Source of the DNA: Euonymus europaeus
Lineage: Eukaryota > Streptophyta > Magnoliopsida > Celastrales > Celastraceae
DNA length: 64,000 bases
Direction of reading: 5' to 3'
Assembly: GCA_963580455.1 (NCBI GenBank)
Contig: OY756966.1
Location: 23,377,001 to 23,441,000, forward strand
Position 1 is the first letter of the stretch. Each line of letters begins with the position of its first letter. Shown one piece after another: positions 11,467-23,285 of this stretch. The position numbers were made by a program, and so were the translations under genes. The notes below the pieces were generated by a model. That model searched no databases, was not told the DNA's origin, and worked only from the letters and a program-made list of their open reading frames with translations.

Positions 11467-12600
11467 TCGGTGTCCTGAAGAAGATATACGCACTATATAG
11501 GGTATAAATAGCTGCAATTTTGAATGTTTAGTTTGCAGTAAACCAAAGTTCCCTAAGAGTATAAGATTTTATTTTGATGTAAGAGACAAGTGTCCTTTAC
11601 TGGTTTTTAAACTCGATTACATTATAGGAAAATGCTATTTTGTGGAGGAGTATGTTTTTTTTGTTATATTGTGTCCATTTCGGGGTGTTAAGTTGGTTTC
11701 CCCCATTAGTTTTGCTCATTTGCTGTTGCAAGATTCCTAAGTTGCCTTTCCAATGTATATAAATTTTGTCATGAGCCTCATACTCCTCATTCTTTGAAAG
11801 CCCTCCTAATCATATACTTTATTTTCTAGAATGCCCACTCTTACAATGCTAATTTAATGGAATATAAGTTGTTTAAGGTAATGTGTAGTCTTCCAACCAC
11901 GTCGAATTTTCCATGGATGTATTCAAGGCTATGGTTTGACAATGCTTCTAACTGCTGCGTTTTCTATCCTTTTGAGAGTTGTGGTTTGCCATGGCTTTGC
12001 GTGCTATATTCTTTTTTTTTTTTTTTGCAACCTGGACATGTATATACCTTCAACTTTCACTTCCTTGCTAATATTGTAATGTTGTTGCATGTGTACCTCT
12101 ATTTTCGCATGCAATGGCCAGTGCATCAAAAATTCAACGTACATTCCCATTTCTTATGGGACCATTGGTATAAATTTGAAACTTCTGTAAAATATCAAAA
12201 ATTCAATTCGACGTTTCGTAGATATTTTGAGAATGTCGGTCGTAGGAATTAGCTTTTCCCTCATTTGAGGCTATAGGTTTTGTAGATGTTGTACTATGCG
12301 ACCATAACCCTGTTATTAATTTTATATATCAAAAATTTTCAATCTACCTAACACTTAGCTGAATCATTTGACACAGATAGATATGCATAGGTTTGAAGAC
12401 CAAAACTGCAAGAAGCACCTTTTAAAGAACAGACTTTTCCATTCCGGAAAAGACGACCTTTATAGGCATTGAGATAATAACCGCACAAAAATACCTTCAG
12501 GCGCAAGAAATTCAAACTCTGCATTTAATATATCAAAAGCAGCACACAATTCCTTAGAAACGTGCACATATACAACCTTTTTACCCAATGGAAATCCAAC
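11467..12600. other. Helitron interior without recognised gene
   Basis: AT-rich DNA following the second RPA1-like gene. A 131-codon ORF (11857-12252) overlaps T-runs and has no recognisable motif. I see no convincing feature. Confidence 0.4.
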
Positions 12601-12618
12601 ATAGGCTCTAACCCTATG

Positions 12619-12627
12619 CTATATATA
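12619..12627 (+). promoter_or_regulatory. Candidate TATA box for the unknown ORF
   Basis: CTATATATA lies about 30 bases before a possible transcription start near 12655. It is about 470 bases upstream of the ATG at 13088. A leader intron is suggested downstream (donor CACAG|GTGAGT near 12957, acceptor TATGCAG near 13082). Position and motif only. Confidence 0.4.
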
Positions 12628-13087
12628 CTGCACAATATATCTTCAGTAGTCGGTTAACTTGATTTTATCTTACTACTCAGATAGAGTACTAAAGACACGT
12701 AACAACATGTGCCAATTATCACACAAATGCTTAACACAAGTCAAAGACATCAAATACACTCGCAAAATATCTTCATAAATCCTGTAAATTAATATTTGGT
12801 ACGGAATGAAACACGACATCAACCACATTGAACAAACCTTTTATATTCAACTATAAATACAACCTCAAAGTGGAAGAAACTCATGAAACATGACGTAATA
12901 CATAAACACCCAATCAAGCAGAAAGCAAGAAGGAAGTGATCTTTCGAATCTCACAGGTGAGTATCTGTCACAACTCAAACAGATTATTACCATCTTAAAG
13001 CCAACTATAACCCAGGTTGAACAATACTAGGACAGATACTATATCCATACAATTAAGTTTTGATTGTTTTCTGTATTATGCAGGATA

Positions 13088-13921
13088 ATGGCAGGAATAT
13101 TTAAACAAGTTATTAAACATAAGCTACACGAGCACAATCTATATGGGCCCAAACACGCAGATGCTATCAGAGATATGTGGTGGCTAATAAACCAGTTGGA
13201 GAATGCAGCGTCAGTAAACAATGATTTAACGGGCCCAGAATTGTGCATCCTGGTTGATTCCTTAGAGTCTTTGCATCATAACTTCAACCTACTTAAGATG
13301 AGTTATGAATGGAAAAATCAAGGTTTAGATGAAAATAGCATCATCAACTTGGCTATGACAGAGACTAACATGCGAGTACCTAGGGAGGAAATCGAAGTTG
13401 ACAAGATCATGAAATCAACAATCCTGCTTCATGTGTCAATATTGACATCGACTCAAACCACTCGAAATAGAAGCCAAAAGTACAACAAGATTCATCAGTT
13501 GTATAACAGAGCTCGAAATATGTATGAACAACTTAATGAAAAGAAGCACTTGCAAGTACAAAATAAGAGAGCGCACACAATAACAGAAGCTTGCAAAATC
13601 ATCAAACAGGACAGAAACGCAAAACGGCTACACTTAATAACTAGGAGGATGGACTGGTGCAGGATTCAGATGGAAGAATTAGCCAATGCTGCTATACAAC
13701 AACTCAAAGATGACCTTGAATGCTCCCAAACAAACTGGGAGGGATCTTCAATGCAGGCATATGATAAAATTGGCTTTTTGAAAGAACAAGATAATCTCAA
13801 GGCAGCCTCTAATGAGAAAAGGTATTTTGTTAATCAAATCTCTACAATTTTAGATATAAAAAATGAGGTGGATTTGATAGCAGATACAATATGGAGTCTT
13901 ACAAATGCCATACATATATAG
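13088..13921 (+). CDS. Unknown helical 277-aa protein carried in Helitron A
   Basis: The uninterrupted ORF is the longest in Helitron A and the only large one there without stops or frameshifts. I chose ATG 13088 (MAGIFKQVIKHK) because an intron acceptor (TATGCAG) ends 5 bases before it; the frame is open upstream only as intron. The protein is rich in Glu, Lys, Gln, Asn and Ile and looks largely alpha-helical. Examples are QLYNRARNMYEQLNEKKHLQ (near residue 145) and RRMDWCRIQMEELANAAIQQ (near residue 190). There is no signal peptide, membrane segment or zinc motif, and I recognise no family. It lies between the second RPA1-like gene and the Helitron 3' end. It could be a Helitron accessory protein, a captured host gene, or a chance survivor. 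Confidence 0.55.
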   Translation: MAGIFKQVIKHKLHEHNLYGPKHADAIRDMWWLINQLENAASVNNDLTGPELCILVDSLESLHHNFNLLKMSYEWKNQGLDENSIINLAMTETNMRVPREEIEVDKIMKSTILLHVSILTSTQTTRNRSQKYNKIHQLYNRARNMYEQLNEKKHLQVQNKRAHTITEACKIIKQDRNAKRLHLITRRMDWCRIQMEELANAAIQQLKDDLECSQTNWEGSSMQAYDKIGFLKEQDNLKAASNEKRYFVNQISTILDIKNEVDLIADTIWSLTNAIHI

Positions 13922-15769
13922 AATAGTCTGACTGTGTTTAGTTTAATAGGGATGTTATATCAATACTATGACTGTGTGCAGTTAAGGAGGAATATGCCCA
14001 CTACAAAGCATGAATTGAAGCAAGGAAGAAATACCTTCTACGTAACAGACTGTAAAGATGTCGACAATTTTGAAGACAATAAGAGAAAGATAGAAGAAGA
14101 TGGAAAATTTTGTTTTCATTGTCGAATCCTTTTGATGGGCTGTATGTAACGAACTTTTGTTAAATGTTTTCATAGGTAACTTGTACAATATATATATATA
14201 TATTACAGGTTTATTGAGTTTATTATTGGAAGTTTACACCACTTTGATGCTTGACTACACATGTGCATCTAATGATTTATAGCGTCTTCAACCGCTGCTT
14301 TTGAACAATTGTTGCCACTAGATCTCTCACTTCGAATATCCTTCAAAACTCAAATACGCTCGTCATTTGAACGGTGATGCCCTATCATGCTTTAGAAAAG
14401 TTCTGCTAAATTAAATATGTACGATCATCAAATTTCAGAGAAGAAGCCCATTGTATATACTCTTCATATTACTTACTTATCAAATTTATGCAGAAGAGAG
14501 GTTTTGTTGTGGATATAGATGGATTCAAACCCTGGTGCTTATCCCGGATTAATGCAAATAGTTTTTTGCCTCCTTTTTTTGGCATTCTTTTGAAGGCACC
14601 TGTGTCCTGCTTCCCAGTGTTTTTCGAGAAAGAGAACATGTCCTTCAAAGGTCGTAACTCATAACCAATGCTCCCTTGGTTTTGAGAAGGACATTCAGTG
14701 GTATGTTGGATGAAAGAATAGTAATCAATTGTTTCCATGAGATGCACTGAAAATTACAACTCAACTGAGTTGTATGGTGTCATCACAAACATGGCACCTA
14801 GGAAGTTGAATGATTCTAGGGTGAAGATTTTATGACTATGGAAGTTCATGGGTTACTTTGGTTCTTACTCCATAATTAACATAAACTTTTTGTTCTCCTT
14901 TAGGTGTATATGAAATTGGAGGTAATTTTCATAAGTATAAACATATTTTGCTTTCATTTTTTTGTTCTCAATTTTCTTCGACTTCTTTCACACTGCCATT
15001 TTAGACCAAAAATTCTAAGATTAATAATTTGATTCATCTATTATGTTCCTCTATGTCATGAGGCTGCTTAATTCTTTTGGTTCATGATGTCAGCTGTTTA
15101 ACTAGATTTTAGCATCTGTCATTGGAAGAACATGGCATACATATATTTAAATGGTAGAAATATATATAAGAGGTTGTTATTTAACCATTTTACATAACTT
15201 TGTGGATTTACTTGACCCATTTTTCAAAGTATAGGGGCTTATCTGTCCCATTTTTCGTAGTATAAGAGCTCATTTCCCCATTACTAAATGGCCTAATAGT
15301 GTCTTAGTAATGTACAGGTGTCGCTCATGTGTCGCTCGAATACACATCGGTTTTTTTAAAGAAAAAAAATACACGTCATCGAACTAACGGTCACATCACC
15401 CATATTTAACAGGAAAAAGCTTTAGGGGCTAACGTGGGTCGTTTTAGAGGAATTCTCGATTAAATGATTTGAATAAAGGGAAGTGATGAAATAATGACAT
15501 GATATACGATTGCATATATTACCATAATTACTTGAACTTTACAATGTATTTGATTCCATAGTTTGTTGTGCGAATTCCAGGATTGGTGCTACCCCAACAA
15601 TACTCACAATTGTGTTTGACAACGCCGTAACCTATAAAGGTTTTATTGATTTCAATATAATGTTATTGATGATAAATAATGTTATTGATTCATACTTGCA
15701 AACTTTCTCTCTATTTAATCATAATCGCAACTATTAGCTATTGCTATCTTACAAAAACGAACCTGCTAA
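13922..15769. other. Helitron A 3' region, no recognised gene
   Basis: A 71-codon ORF (13934-14149, +) and a 92-codon ORF (14469-14747, -) are open but resemble nothing I know. 15220-15460 is a stretch of repeated phrases (CCCATTTTTC...GTATA) and looks like older transposon DNA. The rest is AT-rich. Confidence 0.35.
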
Positions 15770-15796
15770 CGGGCAAGCCCGGGCATTTCTTCCTAG

Positions 15797-15824
15797 TCTA
15801 TACCTCGATCGATCGATCGATCTA
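15797..15824 (+). mobile_element. 5' tip of Helitron C, directly abutting Helitron A
   Basis: TCTATACC followed by four GATC units begins at the base after Helitron A's CTAG. If the nested element 15825-20268 is removed, this joins TTTAATATAAGATTTGG at 20269. That resembles the Helitron A start TCTATATCTAATATAAGATT. I therefore read it as the interrupted 5' end of a related Helitron. No 3' end for it was recognised downstream. Confidence 0.45.
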
Positions 15825-18800
15825 TCTCTACTATATTCTAATTGATAGATTTCCAGCGTTTTTACGGCGACTTCAACCACGGAATAAAATAATCGCGCGC
15901 ATGGGTAATCCAACATATCATCACCACCGTCCGATTTGCGGGTTCCCTTTTCATCCTACTTAATCCGTCCGATTTGCGGGTTCCCTTTTCATCCTACTTA
16001 CTCTTGCGTTTTTGTGTTAAGAGACTCTCTCTCTTTATCGTCTTCTTCCGAAAAATCCCACAGACAACTTCCTCTCTTTCATCTACCTAACCCCCTAGGT
16101 TTATCTACCTTCTGATTCTGATCGTCCGCCTCCTATCCACGATTTCATCGTCCTCCGCTTGCTCCAGCCTTCGTGTTCGACTTTGATTTGATTTGGGTGT
16201 TTCTATATGCGGGTATTGTTAGGGTTTAGGTTAATGTATCTAACATTGGCGTACTTTTTTCTCTTGGTTTCCTTTGTCTTTCTTTGATTTGGTTCAGGTG
16301 AGCAGATTTGGGAGCTCCCTGTGGCAAGTTCCATGTTATTCCGTCTACTCGCGAGGTTGGTCTTCGTTGTCGGCTGCGCTGAACCGTCCAATTGGCTTAT
16401 GATGTTCTGCTCTGCACCCTCGGAGCTACTTTTCTGTTGCTGCGGATCTTCACCGTCCGAATTCCTTCTCGAAGCTTAGATCGAGGCCTCCCAGCAATAG
16501 GTCGGTTTATGAATGTTATGGTACACGATATATTTGTATTTGCGTGTTTGCCTCTTTGATCCCAATCTCTGCCCTTTTGGGTTTGCTGTTTTCGTGCAAT
16601 CGACGCGTGATTGGGGATCCTGCTTTTTTTGTGGGCATCTCAATCTATCGGCGAGGTTAGTTAATTTCATTGTTTTGGTTTCGCTTCTAGTGTGGGTGTG
16701 GGTTTTTTTCCCTGTTGGTTTGCTTTACAGGTTGTCATTGTTCTGTATTGGCCTCTGCCCTTGGGTGGTTAGGCTACGAAATTACCAAGTTTCCATGTTT
16801 AAATTCACCCAGATTGTCTCTATGCTCCTGGATTTTTCTCTTTCCAATTAGTTTCCATTTGTTTTTTTTGGGGGTTATCAGTTATACCTAATCAATTATT
16901 TCTATATTTGCCTTTTGGAGGTGGTCTCTACAGAGCCATATCATCTACGAAAGGTTGGGTCTTTCTTGTCTCATCTTTTAACTGCTAATTTTTTGTTTGG
17001 TGGCTTGGATCTTTGGTTTTTGGAGGTGCCTTATCTTCAAAAGGTTGGGTTTTTATAGTATTCTTTTAACAGGTAATTGAAGGGTATTGGGGCTTCCATT
17101 TTTGGTATTTGCGCCTCTCACTTGGGGGTTATGTGTCTTTCTTTTCTTATTTCTGTCCATTTGCATGGAAATTTTTACATATTTTTATAGCCCTTTGTGT
17201 TTTCCACCGAATCTATCTTTTCTTGGTTGACAACGATGTGTTCTTTGGACGTATTGGGCGCTCCGCTTGCCTATAAAATCATCGCAAGGTCAGTCTTTCT
17301 TCCTTTTACGTTTATCTCTTATGTCATTTTTGGGTGACTCTCTGTGACAGCTAGGGTACCAGCTTTTGTTTTTGGTTCATGCTCAATTGGGTTAGTTGAT
17401 TCTATATCTCTGCCTTCAAATCTGGTGTGTCTGAGAGTTTTTCCTCTCTTCATGCTTCTTTCTAGGTCGTTTTATTCATGTATTAGCCTATTTTTCGTCC
17501 GTTCATTTTTTCTTGGTTTGTGATTGGTTTGAATGGTGCTTTGAATAGTTATCCTAAGTTCATAATTTTGCTGGGTTGGCTATTTCTTTACTATGTGCAT
17601 TGGATTCTTAGATTATTCTCTTCAATTTGAACTCTATCCATATTTTAACATACAAATTTGTGTAGAGAGAGACCTTATTACCCTATAAATTCTCTTAACC
17701 AATTATGTAATTAGTAGTTCTTGGGATTCATTAGGTTGTAGCATATATTAAGTTGCAGGACTTGGTATGACTCACTGTTGGTTCACAGTAGATATGACCT
17801 TATTCTCAATATGGTTTCCTTATTACATAAATTGGAGTTTCTTTAATGCTAAGGTCTATGCGATGTTAGTGTCATTGAATTTCACTGTTGCTTTAATGCT
17901 AAGTTCTCTACAATGTTTGTTTCATTGAATGGTAACATAGATTAAGTTGCAGCATAAGCTTGGAGAATTTTTCGGTGGGAATGGCAGTGTTCCTTGGATC
18001 AATGAAGGTAACTTTTTTTTTTTTAAGCTGTCACCTAAGTCCTAAATCATGTACACAGTGATAAATGTATGGTTTTCCAGCAAAATTTTAAGTTGTTTAG
18101 TGTCTCATTAAGGTTCATTATCTCTATACTTAACTTTCCTTTCTATTGTTTCTTTTACCATTTATTTCGTAAGAATTGTTCTCTGTCACTGATGAATTCT
18201 CTCTACTTAAGCTTACTTTATTTTATATTTCTTGTTGAATTTATAATTTATGAAAAATTGCTGAAGTCCCATTGTATAAAATTGTAGTTGTTCTGTAAAT
18301 TTATTAGGTGTTCTCTACTATCTCATTTTTAATTCCTTTTTGTGATTGTCTGTCTTGCATTGTTTTCTTCATTCAGCTAATATTTTATTCTTTAATTTTT
18401 TATGTTTTTGTTGCAGATTTATAGAATCTTTTGGCTCTAATTCTTCTCTGAATCCAATTATCATGTTCTTCTCCTTGAATTGGTGTGAGTTGGGGAAAAG
18501 TACTTGGGTACAGCTCTTGAAGGAAAAGCTAGACGAGCTTCCAAAAGCTGCAGGTGTGGAGGTTGCAACAATTCATAACTGTAACAGTAAATTCCAAATG
18601 CCTTCATCAATTCTTTTGCAAGTGTTGATGGTTGGGTCATATTCTTAAAGGAAATGATGAACGCTGTGGTGGTGATGGGCTTATAATCTCTTTCTTTTAC
18701 TGGTGGGTGAATAACTGTGTGGCTCTTCCTACCCGTAAGAAGAAGGATGTTGTCATGTAGTTTGTGTCTTTCATTTGCTTAATTATCAGATTTCAATGGC

Positions 18801-20268
18801 ATGGCTATGGTTTTGTAGCTGCAATCTAATTAATCAATTAAACTTATGTAAATGTGATGATTTCGTTTGGTTAATTGTTGACCCTGTTGATTCCTTTGAT
18901 GGGAATTTTTTTTTTTTGATTGCTACCTCATCCACTGGAATCCGATAACCTTGAAGATTTTTTAAAGAAGCATTCGCTCACGAGATTAATAGTTTTACTT
19001 GCTTAGGCTACCTTACCACAATAATACATTTGTTTGGTTGGATTATGTCTTCCTTAGGGTCTTACTCAGGATGTCATAGAAAGTAGTACTGCACTAACGG
19101 GTCAATATTGAATGGCTTTCATTGTCATGTTTCTCAATTTTTCATGGCATTGACTGATACTTGCTTAGATTTTGATCAATTGATGGATTACTCCAAATGG
19201 TAAAGATCATACAACTATTTATCAGCACTTAATCACGAATCATCTTTGCCCATGATAAAGTCTTAATAACTGCTCTTTTTATGATTAGTTAGTATTTGAC
19301 AATTGACTACTTATTAATCATTATCCTCCATTAAATTTCTTTCTTTCTTTTTTGGTCTTGGTTAGCTTTATTTTGAGAGTTCCAGTTTTGTTGCGACCCA
19401 CATTTTGGTTAGCTTCTAGGGCATTCTTGATTAGCGGCAATTACTTTGTGTTAAACTCCATATTACTTTGTGTTTTAACTCCAGATGTTGGAGCCGCAGA
19501 AGAAGAATATTGTTTATGAAGGGTAGCACAATACATGTTTGAAATGGCAGATGATCAAGAGCAATGACGGGAATGGTTTAGAGAATGCTATCGCTTCTTG
19601 ATTTAGGGATAGTTAACAATGTGGTAATAAAATTTCAATTAAGTTGTTTTGTTTTATGTAGTTGTGTCTACTAATTGAATATGATCTGCCTTTTTTCCCA
19701 TTAATGTTATTTTTTATTTTTTCTTAAGGTTAAGTTCACTTTTCGTTGTCCCATTTAATGTTATCTTCATTTTACAATCTTAAATGCACATCAATTTTCT
19801 TTTTCTTTTTTTGTTTTTTAAAATTTTTATTTCTAATTTGAATGAAGGAAAAGAGTTTTGTCATTTTGTGTTTCTCTGCAATGTCTTAAATGGATGACAT
19901 ATGAAGCTATTAAATTCCCGGCCACTTTTACTCATGGATGTTATATGGATCACAACATTTCTATGAAAAAGTTGAGCCAAAGAAATGTGTTTTAGAATTT
20001 AGGTTGAGAACAGTTTTTTCAGTCAATTTTTTTTTATATACGAGAGTTGACCTGAGCCTTGCTAAATAGGTGACCTGCAAAACTAGTAAAATTTCATGGG
20101 TAGGTTTATCAGATAATTGTGGAGTTATAGGATGTATGTAATTTTTTACTTGAAAAACTTTCGGTACTCATTTTGGGTTATTTCTCTGATTACTTATTCA
20201 TGAATCCCACGGTCATGAAATAGATGATTAATCTCAAGCCCCGGGGCAAAGCCCGGATTTAACACTAG
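15825..20268 (+). mobile_element. Helitron B, 4.4-kb non-autonomous, nested
   Basis: It starts A|TCTCTACTATATTCTAATTG, a classic plant Helitron 5' end. It finishes with a GC hairpin (CCGGGGCAAAGCCCGG, 20241-20256) and CTAG at 20265-20268, followed by T. Insertion is between A and T with no target duplication. It carries no Rep or helicase. The interior (16000-19900) is T-rich, with exon- and intron-like texture (pyrimidine tracts and acceptors such as TTGTTGCAG near 18416). It may be captured host gene DNA, but I recognise no protein. Confidence 0.68.
15927..16000 (+). repeat. 36-bp direct repeat, period 38
   Basis: Two identical copies begin at 15927 and 15965 (CCGTCCGATTTGCGGGTTCC...). They lie just inside the 5' end of Helitron B, ahead of a CT-rich leader-like stretch. 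Confidence 0.9.
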
Positions 20269-20440
20269 TTTAATATAAGATTTGGAGTGTCGGTGCAATA
20301 TTGTGGCTAGTAGAAGCTATTTTTTTTCTCGCGAAAATGGGTCACGTATGTTTGTTTATGAACCGTCCGAATGTACGTCATTTTTGCAATCATGCGATTC
20401 TGAAAAAAGTAAAACTTTTTTGTTTTCCTTTTCAAGTGCT

Positions 20441-20700
20441 ACACGTGTCTCATTTTGTGTAAAAATACTAAAAAAAATAAAATTTTGTCTTCTTTTTTCA
20501 AACAATTGTTACACGTGTCTCATTTTGTGTCAAAAAAGCAATTTTTTTGTCTTTTCTTTTGGCACAACTTTTACACGTGTCTCATTTTGTGTTACATGAT
20601 GTTTAGGTGGCCCCTCAACCGTTCAATTTCTTTCGATCTAGTGGTTGTTTGGAAAAGTTTTTTTTTCCCCCTTTTCACTTTAACCTTTTACACGTGTCTA
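20441..20700 (+). repeat. Degenerate tandem repeat with four CACGTG boxes
   Basis: ACACGTGTCTCATTTTGTGT occurs exactly at 20441, 20511 and 20573, separated by T-rich spacers. A shortened fourth copy (ACACGTGTCTA) lies at 20690. Each copy contains the palindromic G-box core CACGTG. ORFs through the array are by-products of the repeat. Confidence 0.85.
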
Positions 20701-22018
20701 ACAAATGCTTTCATGATTTTTCATCCAACGGCTTTCCTAAGTTTGAAAAAGCAACAGGTTACCTTCTCCTTTGCAAGTTTTGATTTTTTTCCCTTCTCCT
20801 CTAGAAGTTTTTACATGCGTGTTTTTTTGAGCTTCCGGATGTTTCTACCATTTATGAGACGCATGATTGCCAAGTATGGTTTGTAGGCCTTTTTTGTTTG
20901 TCATGTTCACCTCCAGATCTTATTGCTTCTTTCCCTCTTTTTTCCAGTTTTTTTCTCTCTAAATTTCTTAAGCTTTTTTGGGATGATCTCTCTTTCTTTC
21001 CGACTTTATTTGTGAGTTGTGACAGGTTTCAATTTCCATGAGTTTCTTGGTGTTTATGGACTACTCAATTGTAAACTAGGTTATATGAAATTCATTAAGT
21101 TCTTTTGTATGATTTGTCCCTGTATCTGCTTTTGTATATAAGCTGTAAGTTCTAAAATTCCTCATAATCTGGGATCCGATTTCAAATGAAAGCTTTGATG
21201 CAATGCTTCAAATTTTCTTTGACATGCAAATTGTCTTTGGTTAGTTACTTTTTATTTTGAATTAATTCAGTGTATTTTGCTGTTAATTAAAAGTTAATGC
21301 TGAGGATTTTGATAGAGTAGACTTGGTCAAGATTTTCAGGATTAAATTAGTGTTATGACTTTTACTAAACAATTAGTTTTGTGACTATACCAAACAAGCT
21401 TTGGAACATTCAAAAGCAAGAAAATTAAACAAGTATGCGTCATTGATCATGGAAGAACTCGACGTTAGTGGTTACATCATGGTATGTGAAAGTATGAAAC
21501 AAATACAGATTTTGATCAATATTCCATTATTAATTTCTTTTTCCTTTTGTTGTTATTGATAGTGATTTAATACATTATTGTTGTTTTTGTGTGATTGTTG
21601 TTGTTTACCTAATTTCAAGGTGAAAGGAACCTGGCTCTACAAATCGTGTACTATATACCTTGGATATTCGAACAACATTGTTACAGAGATAATTCATTAA
21701 TTTAATCTTTTTTCATTTCTCTTGAATTCATCCTAATGTTTCCCAATATAACGATATCCCTATATTAATTTTATTATTCATTTGCATGCAGGGACTATCC
21801 CATTCGAGGCATCTCTGTGTCAGATACCCCTTTCGCACACCACCTCATTCGAGTCTCCTTGTGTGTCAAATAACAAGATTTAAAACCATCAAAAATTTCA
21901 AGGTATGTAACGAAAAAGAACTCTTCGAAGCTTGAGCATGGTATGAGTACTGATAGAACAACTAGGTGAATAGCTCTTCGATCTTCGATCTTCGATCTTC
22001 AATCTTATATGGTTTGTT
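20701..22018. other. AT-rich DNA, no gene recognised
   Basis: I see no supported coding region. A GATCTTC microsatellite (about four units) lies near 21972-22000. Confidence 0.4.
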
Positions 22019-22300
22019 TGTCCCAGCCTTATTGTACTCTCGCAAAATTCACTATTCAGTCTCCTTGTCACAAAACCCCCCCTTCCAATCTTCACTGTTT
22101 CATCTTTCAATTATAAAGTCCAAACAATAAAACCTCCCAGATAGCGAGTCCCAGCCTTATTGTACTCTCGCAAAACTCACTATTCACTCTCCTTGTCACA
22201 AAAACCCCCTTCCAATCTTCACTATTCACTATCCTCGCGCCACTCTTAGAAAACTCACTATTCACTCTCCATCTCACAAAACCCCCTTTCTCACTATTCA
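22019..22300. repeat. About 75-bp diverged repeats, period about 121
   Basis: Segments at about 22019-22090 and 22140-22214 share CAGCCTTATTGTACTCTCGC, CACTATTCA and CCTTGTCACAAAA. A partial third copy follows to about 22300. Minus-strand ORFs here are repetitive translations of this unit and are not proposed as genes. Confidence 0.75.
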
Positions 22301-22766
22301 CGAGACTAGCCTCGTGCCACCAACTGCGTCTGTGTAGCCGTGCCTTCCGCTGGGAATCTATCCTCTATTTCGCTATTTGCCTTTCCCCCGCAGCCGATCA
22401 TGAAATAAGGTTTTGTTGTTCGCATCTGTCGCCGTCGCTCTCGTTGGGCCGCCCCTCCACTTTTTTGTGACCTGCTTCGACTTCGCCAAATGATCAGGTA
22501 CCATCCTCCTTCGATTTCTCTGATGTCACGGGTAAAGGGCATCCATTCTGGGGTTCTAACGAATCTAATATTTCCCATTATGTAAAAATTAGGTCAAATT
22601 ATACTTATCCATGGGGCAAATTTTTGATATGTGACCTGAGTGAAATGTTGCTTCCTCTGTGTTGTACCATTGATCTGATTTCGGTTGTCAGTTAAAACTT
22701 CGTTGGCCTGCTAACAACCATGGACATAGAGTGCCTTCCTTCGACTGCTACCGAACTGCATCGCTA
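22301..22766. other. C+T-rich leader-like segment
   Basis: The plus strand is pyrimidine-rich and G+C-richer than its neighbours (22300-22560), like a plant 5' untranslated region or captured gene start. No continuing coding exon is recognisable. Confidence 0.3.
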
Positions 22767-22875
22767 GTATGTAATCGCACACTAAACTTCTTTCATTTCA
22801 AAAAGTCTTATTCATGCTTGGTATGTAATTGCACACTAAGCTTCTTTCATTTCAAGAAGTCGTATTCATTCTTGA
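22767..22875 (+). repeat. 54-bp direct repeat
   Basis: Copies start at 22767 and 22821 (GTATGTAAT.GCACACTAA.), with a handful of differences. Confidence 0.85.
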
Positions 22876-22974
22876 TCAAACAAGGTGAAGGGGTAGTTCC
22901 TTCATTGATTTATAATATTTCTATTTCATGCTACATAGAAGGGAATGATTGAAATTAAGTGATCGGACAATACA

Positions 22975-23285
22975 AGCTGAACCTGATTTTTGTTGGCTTG
23001 AAGATGAGTTGTTAGCTAGAATTTAAGCTGGGCCTAAAGTTTTTTTTTCTTGAAAGATGAGTTATTAGTTCAATATTTGTTGGACCTTATTTTTTTTGGC
23101 TTGAAGATAGAGTTGAACCTAGAATTTAAGCTGTACCTGATTTTTTTGGATTCAATATGAGTTCTTGCTAGATTTAAGGTCAAGCTGAATTTTTTTCGCA
23201 TGAAGATGAGCTCTTAGCTACAATTTTAGTTGGACCTGATATTTTTGGATTCAATATGAGTTCTTGCTAGAATTTAACCATATGA
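22975..23285 (+). repeat. Minisatellite, about 60-bp units
   Basis: About five degenerate units contain GATGAGTT.TTAGCTAGAAT, a GGACCTGA-like phrase and a T-run followed by GGCTTGAAGAT or GGATTCAATAT. No coding potential. Confidence 0.7.

Larger units (their letters stand above)
5924..15796 (+). mobile_element. Helitron A, decayed, with helicase fragment and RPA genes
   Basis: The candidate 5' end is A|TCTATATCTAATATAAG at 5924. The 3' end is a short hairpin (CGGGCAAGCCCG, 15770-15781), 11 bases before CTAG (15793-15796), followed by T. That is the Helitron 3' signature and A/T target. Cargo in order on +: C-terminal part of a PIF1-type Helitron helicase (6211-7261), two RPA1-like single-strand-binding genes (7374-8724, 9301-11466) and an unknown ORF (13088-13921). 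The Rep/HUH domain and the helicase Walker A region are missing, so the element is not autonomous. The 5' boundary is less certain than the 3' one. Confidence 0.62.

Noticed and set aside
21898..22301. Two repetitive minus-strand ORFs
   Set aside because: They translate a non-coding repeat (period about 121) and have no family resemblance.
22731..22952. 73-aa ORF
   Set aside because: It spans a 54-bp direct repeat and has no supporting motif.
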